From: Zygnema circumcarinatum
Lineage: Eukaryota > Streptophyta > Zygnematophyceae > Zygnematales > Zygnemataceae
DNA: 64,000 nucleotides
Direction of reading: 5' to 3'
NCBI GenBank assembly: GCA_037447605.1
Contig: CM074809.1
Span: 1,779,607 to 1,843,606, forward strand
Shown: positions 38,628 through 48,853 of the stretch, piece by piece
Position numbering within the stretch: the first letter of the stretch is position 1
Layout of the letters: every line of letters starts with the position of its first letter
The notes under the pieces: model-generated
What the model was told of the DNA's origin: nothing
The model's input: the letters and a program-made list of their open reading frames with translations, nothing else
Database searches by the model: none
Program-made: the position numbers and the translations under genes

Positions 38628-40230
38628 CTGCTCGCTCCTATACGTAGTTCGCCAAACCAAGTTGATAAAAAAATCCAGAACATGAAATTCGCATCAGTGT
38701 ATGCTCTAATGCAAATCGTATGGCAATGATGGCTAACCAGCCAGGCGCCGCAGAAGCAAGCAGGCAAGCAAGCAAGCTTACGGGGGTCCCTATGAAAACG
38801 AACAGAGCCTGTCTCTGATGCAGGTTTCTATAACTGCAATAATCCTGCCCAGCCTACATCCAAAGTATACCCTACTAGCACAGTTCAAACAGCTTTATCA
38901 CAGAGATGTACTGCCACAAAGATGCGTATAGCAATACCGCAAAAAAAGTAATGCATTAGTCACGCCAGTAAGAAACTTCTGACCTACAACAATCTTCTCC
39001 TCCACATGTAAGCAGATAGAGCTTCACCTTGTTTTCATATCAATAGAAAGGTGCTGAAACGAAAGCTTGTCTGTGCGAAGATCCGGTTCCATCGTTTCTA
39101 AGAACCGTCCAATTCAGCCAATGCCATGGTCAGCATTCGTTGATAAAAAGGGTTGTTGCACAATGGAGAGGAATTTGTAGAGACTAGAGTGAAGAAGATC
39201 GCGGCAACAACACAAATTGCATAATTGGCAAGAATCTCCTTGCTCAAAAGAGATCGACCTATTCACCACCACCTATTCACTATCCACCTATTCACTTATT
39301 CAACCCTAAAATTGACAAACTAGGCAGGAAGGATTCACCAAAATCATCCAAGCATTAGGAATCACTCGGTACTGGATAAAGCCAGGGACTACGAAAAATC
39401 GCAGAGTCCACGTTATCAATTGCTGTAACCTCTGCATTTCATTAGGCAGACTGAGTGCAATAAAAAATGGGCAGTAAAATGAGGGCTAACATCGTTTCCG
39501 GTCATGAGTTTGTAGTTTTTAGATGATTTGGTTTGAGCTATTCAGACAAAAATCAGCTTTTGGAAGACAGACGATGTCACACTGAGCTCAACCTTCCACA
39601 AGATAAATAATTTGTTTTAAAAACCCTGGACCTGAATTCCGAGCGCTGGACGTTGATCGGGCCCTATGCTAATGGATAATGTATGCATACGATGTAATAT
39701 GGCCGCGTCTTCCACCGGTAGTTTAACCATTAGGCTTTCTTGAAGAGAGTTGGTTCTTTCCCTTCGCTATTTGATCTCCTTAAATCCTAATCTCGTCTGC
39801 ATGTACTCATGTAAACGGCATTCAAGAGGCAATCAACCCCGAATACTGCGCGGAATGCAGTCTCAATCAAAATGCCGGGCTTCCTGCTGGCGATGGGACT
39901 GTGTTCGTTGTGTTTGAGGTGATTTGATCGGCCATCTTCTTCGATGCACGCACGGCGGCGAGCGCATTTTGGCTCATAATGTTGTGCGCGACGCGATTGC
40001 TGCTGCAATGGCGGAAGAGGCACCCTACCCTGTGCGCCGCGAGGCGAGGCACATTGTGGCCCCTCGCCCGACTGGTCGGGGCGAGCGGGGAGTTCGCGTT
40101 GACTTGGCCCTCCCTCCCTCGTGGACGCTGCTCGGTGCAGTTTTGGGATGTTGTGTTTGGCCGATCCGACACGTCGCGACTGATTGTCGCGTGCAGCGAG
40201 CGCACCGTGAAGGCGGGGCTGCTCGCAACA
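38628..40230. other. Region upstream of NMNAT exon 2, mixed simple repeats
   Basis: It contains a (GCAA)n run at 38755-38777 and about three copies of a CACCTATTCAC-like word at 39261-39303. The missing first NMNAT exon is probably here. A minus-strand ATG at about 39933 (MADQITSNTTNTVPSP) is open but has no obvious donor, so I do not call it. Confidence 0.4.
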
Positions 40231-40525
40231 GGGGGAGTCAGACCTTGACCATCGGTTACGAAATTCCCGAATTCCTTTATACTAAAAGGTACTCATTTCG
40301 ATTGCAGAATTCGGGTCGGAAACCGCGGCTCCCCCGAACCTGTCTGTTCCGTCCGTACTACGAAAAGGCCTACGAAAAGGGCCCCAAATAAGGCGATTAA
40401 GCACGCAGTTTGGGCCCTACCCTGCCCCGAACCTGCTCTTTTTACTAAAAATGCCCGCCGTACAACGCTTAATTCGCCCGACAGGCTTACGAAATTGATT
40501 TGGCGATGGTCAAGGTCTGACTCCC
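40231..40525. mobile_element. MITE copy 1, 25-bp-TIR family
   Basis: The left end GGGGGAGTCAGACCTTGACC... (40231-40254) is the inverse of the right end (40502-40525, ...CAAGGTCTGACTCCC). Inner arms also match copy 2 in reverse orientation: CGAAATTCCCGAATTC on the left and GCTTAATTCGCCCGACAGGC on the right. No coding capacity. A clear TA duplication is missing here, since the left flank reads CA. Confidence 0.85.
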
Positions 40526-40852
40526 TTCGCAAAAAGAGCGTGCATATGCCTACCGTGACGCGACCGACGAGTTTGTTCCTACGGCTGTCGCGATTTGTGG
40601 GTGCGTCCACGCCCGTTTGGAGGCCGTCCGTCCTTCCTCCGCCAGTGCGCCCACTGCTCCTTTCAGATGCGCGCACGGCCCCGGAAACCCTCCTCCGGCG
40701 ATCGATCCTCGCTACTTTTTATCGACAGCGCATTTCCGTCGCCCTTCAGCGCTGCCTCGCTTCTACGCTTCTTCGGCGTGCTGCGGTTGCTGGGGACCGT
40801 GTTGGTGGACTGCCGCCGCTCCCTCCTCGCGATGTGCCTCACATCGGTGAAT

Positions 40853-41190
40853 TCGCGGTGCTTCTAGGGGCTGCGTTGTTACGCCTGGGCGTAACTTTCA
40901 GCTCCTAGCTTATTTCTTTTGTGCTTGGGTCCTTTGCGACCAATTCTTCGTGGTTCCCCATCATGTTTTTGTCCATGTACATTTGGCCTCGCCATCGTCA
41001 GTTCAATGCCCTTTTCCTTCGCGGATGCTTCTAGGGGTTGCGTTATTGCGCCTAGGCGTAGTTTTTCGCTCTTAGCTTTTATCTTTTGCGCTTAGGTCCT
41101 TTGCGACCAGTCCCTCGTGGTTCCACATGCTTCTTTAGTTCATGTACATTTGATGGCCTCGGCATCGTGAGTTCAATGCCATTTTCTTTA
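40853..41190 (+). repeat. Tandem pair of a dispersed ~165-bp repeat
   Basis: Copy A (about 40853-41020) and copy B (about 41018-41190) share TGCTTCTAGGGG, TCCTTTGCGACCA, TCGTGGTTCC, CATGTACATTTG and GTTCAATGCC in the same order. A third, more diverged copy lies at about 58128-58275. There is no coding frame. It could be a SINE or a fragment of a larger element. Confidence 0.8.
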
Positions 41191-41299
41191 TCTCCTTTCC
41201 TTTCATTCTTGAACTCCTGAAATACAGAGTCCGAGTAGCCTGCTCCACAAGTTTGGTGTTTACACCCCAAAACTGTAATTGGTCCGATTTCAACTGTTC

Positions 41300-41960
41300 T
41301 ATGTCAGGGGGCACAACAAGGGGCATGTCCCCTTCCCGGAAGGGGGGGTGGCATGTGCGCCCAACCCCGTACAAGCCGGCCGGCCCTCCCGCCCGCCCGC
41401 CACACGTGCCTGACCGGCTCCGCCCGCACCCGTCCGCGAACGCGCGCGCATGCGATTGCCACGTGGCCGGCCTGGCTGCGCTGGCGGTCGCTCAGCAAGC
41501 TCGGATCGACACTCATGATTTTCCGACTCTGTTCTGTACGGCGCGCGAATGGCCCCAATCGCGTGGCGAGCAGCTGCGCGCGCGCGGGCGGGCGGGCGGG
41601 CAGCGGGCGGATCGAGGCGGGATTGCGATCCGCGCTTGCGAACGACTACAGTAGTGGGGCAGGCGTCGTACGGGGGAGGTCGCGCGCTGAGCCTCTCACG
41701 CGATCCCAGCGCGTGATCCCCGCCCCGCGGGTCAACCGCCGCCGCGTGCATGATGCCATGCGGCGTAGACTTCCCCGCGACCTGCTGCCTCGCGATGGCG
41801 GGCGACGGGGCGAGGCGGAGCGGGTGGATCCGTGTCGCGGCACGGCGGTTAGCTGCGCTTGCTGCCGGCCGCGGCATCGGACGGGGGGGGGGAGGGAGGG
41901 TGGGACGCAGCACTCCCCTGCTGCCGATCTGAACTCATCGATCCGATCTGATATGATCTG
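41300..41960. other. GC-rich island with overlapping non-conserved ORFs
   Basis: The interval is very G+C- and CpG-rich (for example the CG/GCGGGC repeats at 41576-41603). It has ORFs of more than 200 codons open on both strands at once (41353-41961 plus, 41299-41913 minus), as expected when stop codons are rare. Two G-boxes occur (41403-41408, 41460-41465). It ends in a GATCTGAT-type simple repeat (41938-41967). No protein family is recognisable. Confidence 0.6.
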
Positions 41961-42011
41961 ATCTGACATGTTCGCCCATCCATCCGTTCATCCGCTTTGC
42001 AATTCGCCAAT

Positions 42012-42170
42012 AGGGGTTGTCAGACGTCGCAAAAAGTACGAAAAGCATTACGAAAAAGAAAAGTTACGAGAGTACTCCGCTGAAGGCGGATCGATATGTC
42101 ACCGGGATACTCGTTCTGGTGTAGAACGTAGGAACGGACATACTGACGATTTTTAAGTCTGTCGTACGAC
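42012..42170. mobile_element. Small MITE-like element (GTCAGAC family), diverged
   Basis: It begins TAGGGGTTGTCAGAC and contains TACGAAAAGCATTACGAAAAA and TACTCGTTCTGGT. It ends near TTAAGTCTGTCGTACG. It aligns by eye, in the same orientation, with the element at 42481-42621. The right end is degraded. Confidence 0.6.
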
Positions 42171-42259
42171 CGTACATGCTGTTCAGTTTCCATAGTCGTA
42201 CGGACATTCTAAAAGTGTTTCAAAACTCTGAAACGTTTGGATATTAGACCGTTCTAATA

Positions 42260-42477
42260 GGGGGAGTCAGACCTTGACCATCGCCAAGTCAATTTCGTAA
42301 GCCAGTCGGGCGAATTAAGCATTGGCTAGGTACGCATTTCGGTACGGCTGGGCTCGGCGGAGCCGCGGATCCCGACGCGGAATTCGTACACGAAAGACTT
42401 TTAATAAGAAATAAGGAATAAGGAATATATAAGAAATTCGGGAATTTTGTAAGCGATGGTCAAGGTCTGACTCCCCC
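42260..42477. mobile_element. MITE copy 2, inverted relative to copy 1
   Basis: A 218-bp element with perfect 25-bp terminal inverted repeats (42260-42284 and 42453-42477), starting GGGGGAGTCAGACCTTGACC. It is flanked by TA on both sides (42258-42259, 42478-42479), consistent with a TA target duplication of a Tc1/mariner-like family. Its left arm equals the reversed right arm of copy 1. It is non-coding. Confidence 0.88.
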
Positions 42478-42480
42478 TAA

Positions 42481-42621
42481 AAGGGAGTGTCAGACAACAG
42501 AATCTTACGACAAGCGTTACGAAAAAAATGGTTACGAACACAAGGATTGCACTGGAGTACTCGTTCTGGCTCAAAACTTACGTACACGCACACTTACGTT
42601 TCTTAAGTCTGACACGCCCTA
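42481..42621. mobile_element. Small MITE-like element (GTCAGAC family)
   Basis: About 140 bp with 14-bp terminal inverted repeats (AGGGAGTGTCAGAC on the left, GTCTGACACGCCCT on the right, one mismatch). It starts three bases after the end of MITE copy 2. Internally it resembles 42012-42170 (TACTCGTTCTGG). The GTCAGAC core of its ends is shared with the larger family. Confidence 0.75.
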
Positions 42622-42794
42622 ATACTGAAATCTAAACTCTAAAAATCCCTTGTACGGGCTTTTCGCCATCCCTCCTCCCTCATCCCTCCCTCTCCCCCCC
42701 TCCCCCCTCCCCCGGCCCTGCCAGCAGCAGCGCGTCCGCCAATCGCCCTGTGCCCTGGCGCGAGCGAGCACATCGTCAGCCACTCCGCGCGTGC

Positions 42795-42800
42795 CACGTG
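42795..42800. promoter_or_regulatory. G-box upstream of bHLH gene
   Basis: CACGTG lies 277-282 bp upstream of the chosen ATG. It could allow auto- or cross-regulation by bHLH factors. This is motif evidence only. Confidence 0.35.
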
Positions 42801-43076
42801 GCCGTCACAGTACCACAGGCGAAGCGTACGGCTGTGAATCTGAACTTTGGTACTGTACTCGGCCTGCCCATTGCCACGGCTGGCGGACCCTTCCGTACGG
42901 TACGAACAGTACGGCCTGGCCCGCCGCGGCGGTGCGTGGAGGGCGTGCGCGGCGCGTGGCGGGCACGCGCGGGGCCGCCACGGCGGCAGGGAGAGGGCGG
43001 CAGGGAGCAGGAGGCATGGCGGGGCGCCATGAGCGCAGGCGCGAGGGGACGGCCCGCAGGGAGGAGAGGGGAGCCC

Positions 43077-46000
43077 ATGGCGGACTCGCCCTCGCCGCCC
43101 TGGCCCCCGCCCATGTACGGGCCGTTCGGCTACGCGGCTGGAGGGCCGGCGAGCGGGGGAGACCTCGACTACGCAGTGCAGGTTGCGCCCGGGCTGGGAG
43201 GGGAAGTGCAGCTGCTGGCAGGAGGGCAGGTTGGGCCTGGGCCGCAGCACCTGGGAGAGAAGGAGTTTATGCCGCGGCAGTTGGTGCAGCAGCAGACTCA
43301 GGAGATGGTGCGCCAGCTGGCAGATCGGAAGCAGGGAGCATCGCTGCAGGCGCTGGCAAGCGGGTCGAGGAAGAGTGGGGATCTCTCGCTGGCAGGGCAA
43401 CAGCAGGTGAGAAGCAAACCTTGGTTCATGGCCATCCGGTAGGGACGCCGTCCAGCGAATGACCGACACAACAAATGCTGTTCAGTCCCTTGCCCAATGC
43501 TCCCCCTATACATTTCCACGCCTGCTGCAAGGTCTATTGCCATACCGTCTAGCCAAAGAAGCCGGCAGGGAAGACACTGCTGGCCTCCCGTTGGAGTGCC
43601 ACCGCTTTCTTCAGCAGGAGGGCTGAACAGAATCAGATTTGGAGGAATCTTTTAAGCTGGAGCCTGCCGCAGCCACAGGAGCGCCATAGGTCTTGACCTC
43701 GTAGAGGCTGCGGACTTTCAGCTTTTTGGGAAGGTTGAGTGTATGAATATCCATGGGAAAGCAGCTGCAACTTTCGCAGGCTAAGGGTCACCTCAGCAAT
43801 GTAGCAAGCCCTGAGTTTGAACCTGCATGCAGCAGATTGGTGCTCAGTTATTGCTTAAGCTGATTGAATCGCACAAACTGAGTACTTCATAAAGCTGTCC
43901 CTCAATGGCACCAATGAACTTAAGATAGCGATTTCGAAAGGGTTTTTTCAATTTTTTTCCTGTCCCTATGCATTGCCCTTAACGAATGACAGTCAGCAAG
44001 GCGCGTGATGCATCATGGGAGCTGTCAAGCTTGGAACCCTGTTGCCAGTAATTTCAGTAGTCGATCATCCTTGTCATTTGTGAGGCACTGCAGTTGATCG
44101 ATGATCGGTCACTGCAGAAAAGTATATGACTTTAAGAATATGATTTTCAGAAAACATAGTAAGGAGTTCGGACCTGTTGTTTTGAAACTCTCATCAATAA
44201 CCAAATCGGGTTTGCTTCCTGTGTCTTTGAATTGCATGATTGTTGTCGGGACGAGCTAAGATGCAGGCCATCTCCACTTCAGTGCTTTTTCTAGCAATCG
44301 CAATTTACATCTCTTTGTTCCGTTCGAGGAACTTTGAGAAGCTTCTGCATAGACAACACTCTTTTCTGCAGCCTCCTAACAGAGGCACTTCTTATCCTTC
44401 CGGTCAAACTCCTTCTTTACAACACACTAGAGAAGAACTGCATATCACTTGGAGGAAACGAAGAAACGAATTGAAATGGAAGAGTTGGTACAAGTCCTTG
44501 GATTTGTCCAGAGAGCAGAAACCTCTATAGCTGGAAGTTTTGTGCCCTTATTATGGAAATGTTGTGCACATGCGACGAAAGTAGAGAATAGTAATAGTGC
44601 AATCTCCTCGAAGGGGAGGAGGGGGATAGGGGGCAGTGCAAGATGTTATCTTACATCACTGGCCTTGTATCTCGTGCAACCACTATCCAACCTTCTGAAC
44701 TATGTCACTTGAGAGAGCTACACCCAATTCCAATCAGTTTCAACCAGAATCTATGGGTCGTGGAGTGAGCTGAGGATTTGATGGGAAGGGGTTTGTTTCG
44801 CCACGGCATATATCAGCTTGTCACCAATTCGAATTTCCAGGAGAATCCGAATCCAGGCTTAACAAACATAGTAGTGAAGATTTTTTTGATGGTTTGAAGG
44901 AAGTTGAACTTGCGTTGGTGCTATCACGCCGTCAGCTGCTCCTCAGACCATGGCCAGGAAAATCACAAACGTTGTTTTGCAATTACGTAGGAATCGGAAG
45001 CCCTCTACATTTAGTTAACTTGGCTGGTTATTGCGATCAATATAGATGCGGTAATCTGACGCTTTCAATTGCGGGATGAGAAGACAGGTGGTTTCTTGAG
45101 GCGTTTGTTGGTATTGGCCTGTATTAGATTATTTCATTGCTTGATCACCACCCATGAATACCCTTTGGCACCGCTCGGTTCAAACTGGACCACTTTAAGT
45201 GCAATAGCCTGCATTCCCGCATTAAGTTATTGCTGTCGGAGTGACTGCCCGTCTGCTTTCTGTAGCAATCTGACACTTCTAGTTCAGGGATGGGGGGTGG
45301 AGGAAAGGACCTTTAAGGTCTCAGGCTCTAGCAGGCCTTCAATTAGTGGTGGAGACGGAGACCCTGTGACTGTGCGCAAAGTACATAAAGCAGACCGTGA
45401 AAAGTTGAGGAGAGATCGCCTGAATGAGCATTTCATTGAGTTGGCGGAAGTGCTTGGTGAGCCTCTGGGCCCATCCGAAGGGGAAACGTGTTTGCAAGGA
45501 TGCCAAACGGTTTTTAAAGCAGTACGTGCTGCAGACCAAACATTCGAGAAAGCATGGAACAGTGCATGAGCAGCTTTGCATGGAGCCCATCATTTGAGAT
45601 GTGAGAGAACTTGAGATTCTTTGGGAGCTGGTTCAAGCTACAGAAAGTTATCAGTGTTGGCTTTCGACCAGAAAAACCTGGATTTCTTGATGTCTATACT
45701 AGAATTTGCCTCCAAGTTTTGTCTCACTTCGATCATGTGGTCATGTACATGTGATGTGTCCCATTCGCTAGTTTCTAGGCCATATCCTTATCAATCTGCA
45801 TATTTCAACCGTTGCATTTCTGTGTCTTTGTTCATTTTGGGCACCACCCATCCCTTGTCTTTGTACTAAGTTGTCCATTCTAGCCCTTGACCTCCTTGTG
45901 CCGTTGCAGTAGAACGATAGTTGTTGATGCTGAAAAAAACTTCTGTTCTCCAACGTAATGGTGCTGGTTACAGCTGTTATACGGATTTATTGCTGTTCAA

Positions 46001-48853
46001 ACGTGACATCCAAATGGTCTGAAAATGAACAAATTATGGAGGGGTGCTGTTTTGGGGTTGTGGGGTTGGGCTGGGGGAGCGCGAGGGAGGGTGTTGGGTG
46101 GGTGGATGGGAAAGAGATGCAGATCCTGAAAAGCCGAAGAATGACAAAGCCACCATCCTGGGGGACAGTGTGCAGATGGTCCATGATCTCCGCAGTTCGG
46201 TGAAGCGTCTCAAAACAGAACACGCAGTGCTTCTTGACGAGCAGAGAGAGGTGGGTCTGAACTTAGATTTTTTTGCTTTCGTGGATGAGGTGCAACTTGA
46301 CGAGGAGAAAGGGATTGAAGCGTCGATGCGGGCTTTGAAATGGTTCGAGGGACTGAGCTCAGTCAAACAAACAGGGCAGAGATTGAGTGAACGAAGGATT
46401 TAAATTAGTAAGAGTTATGAAATTCAACGAATCCTTTGCACAAGTCAAACTTCCTTGAAGAAAATGCGCTGGTGAGATACTTTTTGTCCCTATTGTGCTG
46501 CGATCTACTAACTTGCCTTCTGGTCGGGGTTTGTCCACGATTGCAGTTGACTAATGAGAAGGCGGAACTTCGGCAGGAGAAAATGGCTTTGAAGATGGAG
46601 ACTGATCAGTTGCAAATTCAGCTACAAGAGTGTCTGCGTGCAATGCTGCCATGGTTGTCATCCAGCGGCGCATTTCCTGCCCCGACACTCCATCCTCCCG
46701 CTCCTTCAGCCACTTCCCCGCCCACTTCTTCACCTTCTGCTGCAATGGCACTCCCTGCAGGCTGCGCCCCAAGTTTCTCCAGCCATTGGTCGTCTCCACA
46801 TTCACAGCCGCAGCCGACACAACCTGAACAAGAGGAACATGTGAGATCCCTAAAATCTGAAAGTGGAAAAGGGGAAGCTAGTCATCAGAGCTCGGAAAAG
46901 CATCGTATTGAGAACGATCGGGACGTCTCCATTTCGCCAGGGCATCTCGCACAGGCCTCCTCTCAAATCCATTCTGGTTCGCATTTGGAATGTCCAAGCA
47001 ATCAACTACCTTCTCAATTTCCTCTGAAAGCCCCGTTATCCCTGTCTCTAAGTCAATCCTCATGTGCAGTTGACCAACCTGCAGCTTCCCTTACTCCAAT
47101 TCATCATCCTCAACATCCATTTCAATCTTATCACCTTCACCCTCAACAACAACTTTACCCTCAAATTCACCATCATACTCACTCCCCAGCTCATCCGCAT
47201 GGTTTCTCGCACCCTCCTACTTCCTCTCACACTCACCCTCATCCTCATGCTCATCCCCACTATCCGACTCAACCTCAGCCATGTCCCTCATCTCCCACCA
47301 AATCCTCAGCACCTATTGCAGAGCCCTCACAGCTTCCATCATCTTCTCAATCTCCTCCGACACATGGCCACGCTCTCCACGCTCCACTACCGCTTCATCC
47401 TCACCATCCCCAAATCACATATTCCTCTCTCACCAGGCAGCACGTTCCTTCTTCTTACGTTCCCATACCCTCTGGTCCTGTTCTCTCTATACACCCTCTT
47501 TTGGGATCATACCAAGCCATTGTTAGCCTGCCCCATGCACCTGCCAGTGTCCCCCACCCAGATAGCTCTCCTTGTCTCAATCAAAGTCCATACGCACAGC
47601 AGCCGCCTGTCTCGTACCACTCCGCCCCTGACCACCAACCCCCCTCATCTTCCACTTCCCAGCAGCCGCCTCCAAGCCGACCCTATCCTCAGTATGCGGC
47701 CCCTCAGCCTTCTCCCACCTTCCTCATGCCAATGCAAATGGTTCAGTCCTCGCGTTCTCCTCCAGCCCATCTTGGAGGTGGCCAGGCAGTCTATGCTCCC
47801 TACTCTGGGAGCCCCCCTGCGTACGCCTACGCACATGGGCCAGGAAGTCCGATGCCAAGTCAGCAGGGGGCTCTAAATTATTCTGCGATGTATCAGTTGC
47901 CGGGGCAGCTGCAGTTGGCAGGGCATGTGGCTATGCCATCACAGCTGTCACCAGTGCATCCCTCTCTCCAGCTGCAAATGGCTGCTCCTTCAGGGATGCC
48001 GCAGATGGCGGCTGTGCCTCATTGGCTATACCAGACAGCGACTCAGCAGCCACGAATGCCTATCGCAGTGCCATCCGCTGAGTTCATGCAAACTCGAGAG
48101 GCAGCCAACCAGGTGAGCCTATTCACAGCAAAGAGAGAGCGATGGTCATGCCTTTTGCCGTTGCTGCCGTGTTGTTGCGTAGGTCAATGGGTCTGTCATA
48201 AAGCATTAGTCATTTACTCCTTCGCTAAATGCGAGTGGATTGACCCTGCAAGTCCTCTCAATGTGAAGTAATTACAAGGTGAGTGAAACTTTGCTCTGTT
48301 GAGGATGTTCTCGGCATGGCCTTGCTTCCTGTTCCTAATTGTCAGCTTCAATGGGGTTTGGTGGTAGTTGATTGGGGTTTCTGAATTTCATCAATCAAAT
48401 ACCAGGACGGGTTGGTCTATAACTGTCCTGAGTTCCCACCGAAAACAACCTTATCATTTAGTGTCTCCTATCCAATACAATATCTAGATATCTGGCCAGA
48501 ATCTGGTCTGGTGTTGTCTGCGCAGATAATGCAAGTCATGGATCCTGAATCGACTATGTCAAGGCGCGTTTTGAATTGTCTCTCTACAGAACCTCAGCTC
48601 TGGACAAGAAAACGAACCGGTGGCAAGCAGAGAACATCACTGTGGATGTTCAGGAGGAGGGGGGCCTGCTCCGTCCTCTGAATCGGCTCCGTCCCCAGCA
48701 ATGTTTTCTCTCGCACCCCCAAACCAAAGAGTGGCACGGAACAGTAGTGAAGGAAGCAGCGGGAATTCAGGGAAGGCATCACCGGCAGGAGAGGCGTCTC
48801 ACGAGCGGGTAATTTTGCACCACGATCCGACAATCAGACCTCCCGCTGCATAG
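43077..48853 (+). CDS. Class IVb bHLH transcription factor (bHLH121/bHLH11/PYE clade)
   Basis: Class IVb bHLH proteins regulate iron-deficiency responses in Arabidopsis (URI/bHLH121, PYE/bHLH47, bHLH11). Five exons join in phase: 43077-43406, 45288-45456, 46123-46250, 46547-48112, 48590-48853, giving about 818 aa against about 240-340 in Arabidopsis. The bHLH (about aa 140-195) reads KVHKADREKLRRDRLNEHF ... PEKPKNDKATILGDSVQM. It runs into a coiled coil (NEKAELRQEKMALKMETDQL) and the clade's LRAMLPW. Exon 4 then encodes about 490 residues rich in Pro, Ser, His and Gln, with LSLSLS (47036-47053), an EAR-type LxLxL motif. Exon 1 (MADSPSPPWPPPMYGPFG) joins in phase but is unfamiliar, so it could belong to an alternative transcript. 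The start has context GCCCATGG; upstream in-frame ATGs exist. Class assignment is secure from the bHLH and zipper. Confidence 0.87.

Noticed and set aside
41299-41961. Two ORFs of just over 200 codons on opposite strands
   Set aside because: Both lie in a very GC-rich island where stop codons are scarce. They are Arg/Ala/Gly/Pro-rich with no recognisable motif, and both strands are open at once.
42639-43469. Minus-strand 276-codon ORF
   Set aside because: It is antisense to the bHLH first exon and its GC-rich leader. Pro/Arg/Leu-rich, typical of a shadow frame.
47064-47876. 270-codon plus-strand ORF (Leu/Thr/Pro-rich)
   Set aside because: Out-of-frame shadow of the repetitive Pro/Ser/His-rich bHLH exon, whose own frame joins in phase at both ends.
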